DNA of 6,625 bases from Comamonadaceae bacterium. GTDB lineage: Bacteria; Pseudomonadota; Gammaproteobacteria; Burkholderiales; Burkholderiaceae_C. A program made the translations under genes and the position numbers. Every line of letters begins with the position of its first letter. Position 1 is the first letter of the stretch. The stretch is from assembly GCA_947374105.1 (NCBI GenBank), contig CANCAO010000092.1, forward strand, positions 1-6,625. Direction: 5' to 3'. The notes under the pieces were generated by a model. It saw nothing but the letters and a program-made list of their open reading frames with translations. It was not told where the DNA came from and made no database searches. Shown piece after piece: positions 1 through 5,268 of the stretch.

Positions 1-1634
1 TTGGGCTTGAACGGTGCGGCCAGCGCCGCAGTCTTGCCGTGACGCGCGCAGGCGATGATTTGCCACTGGTTGACCAGATCGGTGTAGCGGCGCAGTGGTG
101 AGGTGCTCCAGGCGTAGCTGGGCACGCCAATGCCGGCGTGCGGCAGCGCCTTGGTGCCCATGCGTACCTTGACGCCCGGCAGCAATGAAGCTTGGCTGCG
201 GTAAATACCCGGCACACCGTGGCTGGCCAACCACTGGCCCCAGGTGCTGTTGGCCAGAATCATCGCCTCGGCCACCATCAGGTCCAGCGGCGCGCCGCGT
301 TGGCGCGTGCTGATCTGCACGGTCTCGTTGCCCACGGGCTCCCGGCCTTCAGTACCGACGAGCTTGAAGTTGTAGTCAGGCCGGTTAAAGGTCTCGGGTT
401 TGCCGCGCACCACCTCGCGCCCGGCTTTCAAGTGGCGAGCCAAACGGAATAAAAACGAGAGCTGAGGGCGCAACTCTGGTGCGAGTGGGGATGACCCGTT
501 GGCGTGCTCGAAAGCCGGGTTGTCCAGCCACTCAGCGGTGACCACAGCGTCGAGCTGGTCATGCCGCAGGTTGTGGGCGATGGGCACGCGCTCCAGCTTG
601 GTTTCGGTCGCTTTGATCTCCAGCGTGGCTTCGTCCAAGGTCACATAGAGCGAGACGGCGGGGCAGTCGCGCCCTTCCATCAAGGTATAGTTTTGCACCA
701 CGGCGTCGGGCAGCATGGTGATCTTGTAGCCCGGCATGTACACCGTGGACAGGCGCGCGCGCCCGAGCTGGTCAATCGGGTCGCCGGGCTGCACGGCCAA
801 GGCGGGCGCGGCGATGTGGATGCCCAAGCACACCGTGCCGCTGCCCAAGCCCTGCACCGAGAGCGCGTCGTCAATCTCGGTGGTGCTGGAGTCGTCAATC
901 GAGAAGGCTTGGGCGGTTGATAGCGGCAACTCGTCTTGAATCAAGGGGGCAGCCAGCGCGGGGAAGGCCGTGCCCTTGGGGAAGTTCTCAAACAGAAAAC
1001 GCCGCCAGTGAAATTGATACGGTGAGTCAATCGCGCCCACGTTTTGCAGCAAATCCAGCGGCGCGGTGTGCGTGGCACGGGATGCTTCCACCACCGCCTT
1101 GTACTCGGGCGCGTTCTTGTCGGGCTTGAACAGGATTTTGTAGAGCTGCTCGCGGATCGGCTCCGGGCATTGGCCCTGACCGAGCGCACCGGCCCAGTCC
1201 TCGATCTGCTGCTGGATCAACCGCTTTTTCTCAATCGCGGCCAGCGCCTGCGCAATGATCTCAGCCGGGGCCTTGCGAAAACGCCCCTTGCCCGCGCGGC
1301 GGAAATAGTGCGGTGCCTCAAACAGGCGCAACAACGCGGCGGTTTGCTGCTCTAGTGTGGGTGGGTCGCTGAAATACACCCCAGCCAGCTCAGCAAAGCT
1401 GAACTCGTCCTCAGGCGCGAACTCCCAAGCCAACTCTAGCTCGATGGTTTGGCTCAAAGCCTGAGCCGCAGCCAGAAGCACGGCGGGCGCAGGCTTCTCG
1501 AACTTGAGCAGGGTGTTGGCGGCCTTGACCTTGACGCGCTTGCCGCTGTCAAGCTCTACCTGGGCAGAGCTATCGGCTTCGGACAACACCCGTCCGGCCA
1601 GGAATTTACCGGCATCTTCAAACAATAAAAACAT
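1..1634 (-). CDS. RNB-domain exoribonuclease (RNase II/R superfamily), C-terminus cut by window edge
   Basis: Predicted cytoplasmic 3'-5' exoribonuclease that degrades single-stranded RNA. The visible 544 codons start at ATG 1632-1634 (MFLLFEDAGKFLAG) and run without a stop off the left edge. Residues 1-50 resemble the small N-terminal beta domain of this subgroup. About 75-125 looks like a helical, winged-helix-like region (FAELAG, then GKGRFRKAP). The RNB catalytic domain follows: FSIDDSSTTEIDDAL with D247, E253, D255 and D256 in the metal-binding positions of E. coli RNase II D201, D207, D209 and D210. A GIHIA segment, an RLSTVYMPGYKITMLPDA segment and STSPLRRYTDLVNQ come next; R515 aligns with the catalytic Arg500. 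E253 instead of Asp is the one departure from the E. coli pattern. A C-terminal S1 domain, if present, lies outside the window. The start is 57 bases after the upstream di-heme gene's stop. Family assignment is firm; RNA substrate and biological role are unknown. Confidence 0.93.
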   Translation of the reverse strand, partial: MFLLFEDAGKFLAGRVLSEADSSAQVELDSGKRVKVKAANTLLKFEKPAPAVLLAAAQALSQTIELELAWEFAPEDEFSFAELAGVYFSDPPTLEQQTAALLRLFEAPHYFRRAGKGRFRKAPAEIIAQALAAIEKKRLIQQQIEDWAGALGQGQCPEPIREQLYKILFKPDKNAPEYKAVVEASRATHTAPLDLLQNVGAIDSPYQFHWRRFLFENFPKGTAFPALAAPLIQDELPLSTAQAFSIDDSSTTEIDDALSVQGLGSGTVCLGIHIAAPALAVQPGDPIDQLGRARLSTVYMPGYKITMLPDAVVQNYTLMEGRDCPAVSLYVTLDEATLEIKATETKLERVPIAHNLRHDQLDAVVTAEWLDNPAFEHANGSSPLAPELRPQLSFLFRLARHLKAGREVVRGKPETFNRPDYNFKLVGTEGREPVGNETVQISTRQRGAPLDLMVAEAMILANSTWGQWLASHGVPGIYRSQASLLPGVKVRMGTKALPHAGIGVPSYAWSTSPLRRYTDLVNQWQIIACARHGKTAALAAPFKP

Positions 1635-1651
1635 GGGGGGATTGTCCCATG
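1632..1651. repeat. short inverted repeat over the ribonuclease start codon
   Basis: CATGGG (1632-1637) and CCCATG (1646-1651) form perfect 6-base arms around an 8-base loop. The left arm contains the start codon of the RNB ribonuclease, and the loop holds the C-rich stretch immediately before it on the minus strand. In the mRNA this could fold over the translation start. No good Shine-Dalgarno sequence is visible there, only GGGA in the distal arm. Six-base arms can easily occur by chance, so the functional reading is speculative. Confidence 0.3.
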
Positions 1652-1664
1652 CGCCGCACGGCTG

Positions 1665-1692
1665 ACAGGCCCACGACCAGGCCTGTTTTTTT
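1665..1692 (+). terminator. intrinsic-terminator-like hairpin facing right
   Basis: ACAGGCC (1665-1671) and GGCCTGT (1680-1686) make a perfect 7-bp stem with an 8-base loop. An unbroken run of T from 1686 to 1692 follows on the plus strand. This is the layout of a Rho-independent terminator for rightward transcription. Both flanking genes run leftward, and on the minus strand the hairpin has an A-run before it and no U-tract after it. It would therefore stop transcripts moving antisense to the ribonuclease gene before they enter the di-heme gene. The T-run touches the stop codon of that gene (TGA on minus, 1692-1694). Confidence 0.6.
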
Positions 1693-3188
1693 CAAGGTTT
1701 GAAGGGCGTTAAAAACTTGGCATCTGTCGCTAGCGTGGTATCGGTCAAGGCTCTGAGAAACGCCACCAGAGCCGCCTTGTCAGCCACGCTCAAGTTCAAG
1801 ACACGCGGTGCGCCGCCAGGGGCGGTCAGTCGCGGGTCAAGCGCTGGCCCGCCTTGCACGCCGTTGTTGTAGAAGTCCACCACTTGGTCTAGCGTGGAGA
1901 AGCGTCCATCGTGCATGAAAGCACCGGCCAAGCCCACGCTTTTGAGGGAAGGGGATTTGAAGATGCGGGTCTCACCCGCGTCCAGCCCATTGCTGAGCGA
2001 GTTGGCCGCCAGCGAGAAAGTGGGGGGCACATGGCAGGCCGCGCAACCCACGCCCACGCCGGGGCCACCCATGAAGAGGGCGCGGCCTCGGTCTTCTTGG
2101 GCCGTCAGGCCGGGCACGGGCAGGCTGCGACCCTGGTCAGCCAAGGCCGGGTTAAAGACGCTGGCAAAGCCGGTGTCCCAGGCGCTATTGATGGACACCA
2201 TGCTGCGCTCGAACTGGGCGAGTGCATTTTGGATGCGTGCCTCGGTCACGTTGGCGTCACCAAAGGCAAAGGTGAACAGCTCTTGGTAGTAGCCAATGGC
2301 TTGCAGCTTTGGCAACAGTGCGGCAATGCCGCCGTGCGTGGCGTCAAAGCCCATCTCGATGGCGTTTTGAATCGGCTGACTGGCCTGGAGCTCCACGCTG
2401 GCGGTGCGCTTATCCCAAAACATGCTGCCAGGCCGGTAGTAACGGATATTGCCCAGGCGCATCGAATGTGCCGTGGTGAATGCACTGTCTGAGAAACCGG
2501 TGCTGAACCGGGCCGGGTCGCTGAAGCCGGCCGCAGCTTGGTGACATGAAGCGCAGGAGACGGTGTTGTTGAAGCTCAGGTTTTTGTCATAGAAAAGTAC
2601 GCGCCCCAAGGTGGCTGTTTTGTTGTTCACCACGTTGCCTGCTGGCGTGTTGTCAATGGCCGTGACGGCGTTGTCGTAGTAGGCGGGTAGGGTGGGTGCG
2701 GCGTAGTTGGATAGCGAGGTGAGGTTGAGGGTCAGTAGTCCGGCCACGGCAGACGGTGTTACTGTGGTGCTGACTGATGCCGCGCCTGCCCCGACCACAT
2801 TGGTAGCGTTCACTTTGCACGTGTAGGGTGTGCCGTTGGTCAGTCCGTTCACGGTGATAGGGCTGGCGCTGCCTGTGACCGTGAGCACGGCACCTGCACC
2901 TGTGGGTGTGCAACTGGCCGTATAGCTACTGATGGTGCCAGTTGTTGTACTGGGGGCGACAAAAGTCAAAATCGCACTGGCGTTACCTGCAGTGGCGACG
3001 AGGCTGGTGGGCGCATCGGGCGTGGTCGAGCTTGTGATCGTTGTCGTTACTGTGGGAGTCTGAGTTGTGCTGTTTCCGGCGGTGGAGCCACCGCCGGAAC
3101 CCCCACCGCACGCCACCAATGCGATGACAAACCCAATGGTCAAACTGCGTTGAGTTGCGTTGCGGAGAATGGTTTTTTTAGCGCGCAT
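1692..3188 (-). CDS. FnIII-containing di-heme cytochrome c peroxidase/MauG-family lipoprotein
   Basis: Predicted exported lipoprotein of the bacterial di-heme peroxidase/MauG superfamily, which reduces hydrogen peroxide or oxidises a partner using two c-type hemes. Numbered from ATG 3186-3188 (498 residues): a basic n-region and hydrophobic stretch end in lipobox LVAC with lipidated Cys27. A Gly/Ser/Thr-rich linker follows, then a fibronectin type III domain at about 56-147 (APTSLVAT...GTPYTCKVNATN). The peroxidase part covers about 190-480. Heme sites are C212-A-S-C215-H216 and C382-A-A-C385-H386. Family landmarks include LFYDKNLSFNNTVSC, FWDKR, the EMGFD segment with Glu278, and FMHDGRFSTLDQVVDFYN near 425. 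A TTG start eight codons upstream (3212) is possible; I chose ATG because it gives a standard signal peptide. Neither start has a clear ribosome-binding site. The gene lies 49 bases after gspF on the same strand and could share its transcript. Substrate or partner unknown. Confidence 0.92.
   Translation of the reverse strand: MRAKKTILRNATQRSLTIGFVIALVACGGGSGGGSTAGNSTTQTPTVTTTITSSTTPDAPTSLVATAGNASAILTFVAPSTTTGTISSYTASCTPTGAGAVLTVTGSASPITVNGLTNGTPYTCKVNATNVVGAGAASVSTTVTPSAVAGLLTLNLTSLSNYAAPTLPAYYDNAVTAIDNTPAGNVVNNKTATLGRVLFYDKNLSFNNTVSCASCHQAAAGFSDPARFSTGFSDSAFTTAHSMRLGNIRYYRPGSMFWDKRTASVELQASQPIQNAIEMGFDATHGGIAALLPKLQAIGYYQELFTFAFGDANVTEARIQNALAQFERSMVSINSAWDTGFASVFNPALADQGRSLPVPGLTAQEDRGRALFMGGPGVGVGCAACHVPPTFSLAANSLSNGLDAGETRIFKSPSLKSVGLAGAFMHDGRFSTLDQVVDFYNNGVQGGPALDPRLTAPGGAPRVLNLSVADKAALVAFLRALTDTTLATDAKFLTPFKP
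3074..3099. repeat. perfect 26-base palindrome within the lipoprotein linker codons
   Basis: TTCCGGCGGTGG (3074-3085) and CCACCGCCGGAA (3088-3099) are exact reverse complements separated by two bases. The element sits inside the di-heme lipoprotein gene, roughly 90-115 bases after its start codon, over codons for the Gly/Ser linker right after the lipobox. In RNA it would form a very stable GC-rich hairpin. It has no adjacent T-tract in either direction, so it is not a standard terminator. Glycine codons (GGC/GGT) opposite Ser-Thr-Ala codons help create such symmetry, so chance is possible. Confidence 0.75.
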
Positions 3189-3237
3189 GGTATGGGTGTG
3201 TTTGATTTTCAATGAAATGATACAGAAAGGTTTTGAT

Positions 3238-4476
3238 CTATCGCACCCACTGATTCATCTGGATGATGGGCAGTAGCACGGCCAGCACGATCAGCATCAC
3301 TACCAAACCCATGGCGACAATCAGCAGCGGCTCTAGCAGAGTAGCCAGTTGCATGGCGCGACGTTGCACGTCGTTGCTCAGCTGTTGAGCAGCGCGTTGC
3401 AACATCTGTGGCAACTGACCGGTTTGTTCACCCAGGCGGGCAAACATGCTGAGCAAACCCGGGAAGCGCTTCTTTTGTGCGATGGCCGAGGCCAGCGGTG
3501 CGCCCTCACGCACCAGCACCAGGGCGTCCAGCGCGTCGCTGCGCATAGCGTGGTTGCTCAGGGTTTGCGCGGCGGCTTGCAGGGCTTTGAGGATGGGCAC
3601 GCCCGCTGCAGTCAGCATCGCCAGGGTGCTGGCAAAGCGTGCGGCGTTGTAGCCGCGGGCCAATCGGCCCACCAGAGGTAGCGTGAGCCAGGTGGCATCC
3701 CACCGCTGCCGGAAAACGGGATTCCTCAGCATGAACAAAAAAGCGGTGCTTGCGGCGATCAAGATCAGCAAGACCAGCCAGCCGTAGTCACGCACAAAAG
3801 CGCTGATGGCCATCATGGCCACGGTGAGAAAGGGCAGGGCGCGCTTGCTGCCCACAAAGACATTTGCCACTTGCGGCACGACATAACCCACCAGAAACAG
3901 CACGATCACCACCGCCACTAACGACACGATGGCCGGGTAGAGCGCTGCACCGATAAGTTTGGCCTTGAGGGTCTGGCGCTCTTCCAGGTCATCGGCTAGA
4001 CGCTCAAGCACCAGGCCCAGATGGCCGCTTTGCTCACCCGCGCCGATGACGGCGGTGAAAATGTCTGAGAACTCGCGCGGGTGTTGCGACAGCGCCTTGG
4101 CAAAGCTCGATCCACCGTTGACTTCGGCGCGCAGCGAGGCGTTCAAGTTACGTTGAGCCTCATTCTCGGCCTCTTCGGTGAGCGAGCTGAGGGCACGTTC
4201 CAACGGCAGGCCCGCTGTGACAAGCCCCGCGAGCTGCCGCGTCCAGATCGCCAGATTTGTGGCATTGAACACGCGCTTGGAAAACAGGGGGGTGTGCAGG
4301 CCGCGCCTGCCCTCAGCGTCAGTCGCTGCCTGACCAGTGTCGACGCTTTGCACCGACAGCGGCACCAAAGCTTGGGCGCGCAGCAGGCCACGGGCCGACT
4401 TGGCGCTGTCGGCTTCCATCACCCCTTTGCGGGTTTGTCCTAGGGCGTCTAAGGCTTCAAATGAGTAGGCGGGCAT
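3238..4476 (-). CDS. gspF: type II secretion system inner-membrane platform protein GspF
   Basis: Polytopic inner-membrane protein of the type II secretion assembly platform. It links the cytoplasmic GspE ATPase to pseudopilus assembly so that folded periplasmic proteins can cross the outer membrane. The 412-residue product is close to the family's usual size of about 400. The N-terminus MPAYSFEALDALGQTRKGVMEADS is typical of GspF. Two repeated T2SSF domains lie at about 77-200 and 279-402, each with a glycine-rich turn (GAGEQSGHL near 145, RLGEQTGQL near 347). Likely membrane segments are about 179-201, 230-250 and 380-404, the last with the conserved LEPLLIVAMG. The start is ATG 4474-4476; an in-frame TAA at 4486-4488 rules out a longer form. 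No convincing Shine-Dalgarno is visible. gspE lies upstream on the same strand, but a divergent gene fills the 778-base gap. gspF therefore either has a promoter in the 51-base divergent region or relies on read-through. Confidence 0.97.
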   Translation of the reverse strand: MPAYSFEALDALGQTRKGVMEADSAKSARGLLRAQALVPLSVQSVDTGQAATDAEGRRGLHTPLFSKRVFNATNLAIWTRQLAGLVTAGLPLERALSSLTEEAENEAQRNLNASLRAEVNGGSSFAKALSQHPREFSDIFTAVIGAGEQSGHLGLVLERLADDLEERQTLKAKLIGAALYPAIVSLVAVVIVLFLVGYVVPQVANVFVGSKRALPFLTVAMMAISAFVRDYGWLVLLILIAASTAFLFMLRNPVFRQRWDATWLTLPLVGRLARGYNAARFASTLAMLTAAGVPILKALQAAAQTLSNHAMRSDALDALVLVREGAPLASAIAQKKRFPGLLSMFARLGEQTGQLPQMLQRAAQQLSNDVQRRAMQLATLLEPLLIVAMGLVVMLIVLAVLLPIIQMNQWVR

Positions 4477-4478
4477 GG

Positions 4479-4492
4479 GTGAACGTTATCAC
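4479..4492. promoter_or_regulatory. possible CRP-type operator between divergent genes
   Basis: GTGA (4479-4482) and TCAC (4489-4492) are inverted half-sites separated by six bases, matching the core spacing of the CRP consensus (TGTGA-N6-TCACA). The outer bases do not match. The site lies in the 51-base region between gspF (minus) and the DUF1624 gene (plus), 2 bases upstream of the gspF start codon and about 35 upstream of the other. I could not place convincing -35/-10 elements for either gene. A four-base-arm match is weak, so this is only a candidate. Confidence 0.22.
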
Positions 4493-4527
4493 GAAGCTTG
4501 ACGCTAAAAACTCGATGAAAATGGCGC

Positions 4528-5268
4528 ATGACCTTGAAACAAGCTAATCGGTATGACGCCATCGACAACCTGCGCGGCGCAGCCATCGTCTGGATGACGC
4601 TGTTTCATTTCAGCTTTGATCTGAATCACTTCGCCTACCTCAAGGCTGATTTTTATGGCGACCCGTTTTGGACCTGGCAACGCAGTGCCATCGTGAGCTT
4701 GTTTGTGTTTTGTGCGGGGCTCAGTCAAGCGGTGGCTGTGCAGCAGGGGCAAAGTTGGTCGCGTTTTTGGCGGCGCTGGCGGCAAGTCGCACTGGCGGCG
4801 TTGCTGGTGACCGCGGGCTCTTACGCTATGTACCCGCAGAGCTTTATTTACTTTGGTGTGCTGCACGGTCTGGCCCTCATGCTCATCGTGGTACGGCTGA
4901 CCGCACGCTGTGGTGGTTGGCTTTGGCTGACGGGTGCGGTGGCGCTGATGATGCCGTGGGCGGCGGCCTACCTGCATGCGGCTTGGCCGGGGGCTGAAGT
5001 TTTGAACACGCCGGCTCTGAATTGGCTGGGTCTGATCAGCCGCAAACCCATCACCGAAGACTATGTGCCGCTCTTGCCTTGGCTGGGCGTGATGTGGTGG
5101 GGCGTGGCGGCTGGGGCTTGGGTGTTGAGGGTTCGCCCCCAGTGGCTGGCGCGCCCCGTTGCGCCTGCTATGGGGCCCCTGGCTGTGCTGGGACGTTGGA
5201 GTTTGAGTTACTACCTGCTGCACCAGCCCGTGTTGATGGGGCTGCTGATGTTGATCAGTCTCGCGTAA
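4528..5268 (+). CDS. DUF1624 / HGSNAT-like membrane protein
   Basis: A 246-residue polytopic membrane protein resembling the prokaryotic DUF1624 family, related to the catalytic domain of heparan-alpha-glucosaminide N-acetyltransferase, which moves acetyl groups across a membrane onto sugars. Visible landmarks are the N-terminal RYDAIDNLRG (8-17), the first helix with MTLFHFSFDL (His27 a candidate key residue), SLFVFCAGLS (57-66), YFGVLHGLAL (108-117), YVPLLPWLGVMWWG (179-192) and the C-terminal LGRWSLSYYLLHQPV (221-235). About six or seven hydrophobic segments are apparent. The start is ATG 4528-4530; an in-frame TGA at 4516-4518 limits any extension, and no clear ribosome-binding site precedes it. 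It is divergent from gspF and convergent with gspE, whose 3' end it overlaps by 14 bases. Codon use looks like its neighbours', so there is no sign of recent transfer. Acceptor sugar and acyl donor are unknown; a role in secretion is not shown. Confidence 0.85.
   Translation: MTLKQANRYDAIDNLRGAAIVWMTLFHFSFDLNHFAYLKADFYGDPFWTWQRSAIVSLFVFCAGLSQAVAVQQGQSWSRFWRRWRQVALAALLVTAGSYAMYPQSFIYFGVLHGLALMLIVVRLTARCGGWLWLTGAVALMMPWAAAYLHAAWPGAEVLNTPALNWLGLISRKPITEDYVPLLPWLGVMWWGVAAGAWVLRVRPQWLARPVAPAMGPLAVLGRWSLSYYLLHQPVLMGLLMLISLA

Noticed and set aside
3..20. The visible left end of the ribonuclease reads APFKP, similar to the TPFKP end of the di-heme protein
   Set aside because: The underlying bases differ and the ribonuclease frame continues beyond the edge; coincidence.
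504..920. 138-codon plus-strand open frame
   Set aside because: Antisense shadow of the RNB ribonuclease catalytic domain; the minus-strand frame is open across 1-1634 with conserved motifs.
1911..2492. 193-codon plus-strand open frame
   Set aside because: Antisense shadow of the di-heme peroxidase gene, whose two CxxCH motifs and family landmarks settle the real frame.
3188..3212. TTG 3212 as the start of the di-heme lipoprotein
   Set aside because: It adds MKIKHTHT before an already complete signal peptide and has no ribosome-binding site, so ATG at 3188 is preferred, though not proven.
3189..3237. TATCAT-like -10 element upstream of the di-heme gene
   Set aside because: No matching -35 at a workable distance; the 49-base gap after gspF fits co-transcription equally well.
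4498..4526. TTGACG as a -35 box for the DUF1624 gene
   Set aside because: At 17-base spacing the -10 position is ATGGCG, which is not promoter-like, and it would place the start inside the coding region.
4504..5223. 239-codon open frame on the minus strand between gspE and gspF
   Set aside because: It is the antisense of the DUF1624 gene. The product is rich in His, Gln, Arg and Pro with no recognisable domain, while the plus-strand frame encodes a clear membrane-protein family.
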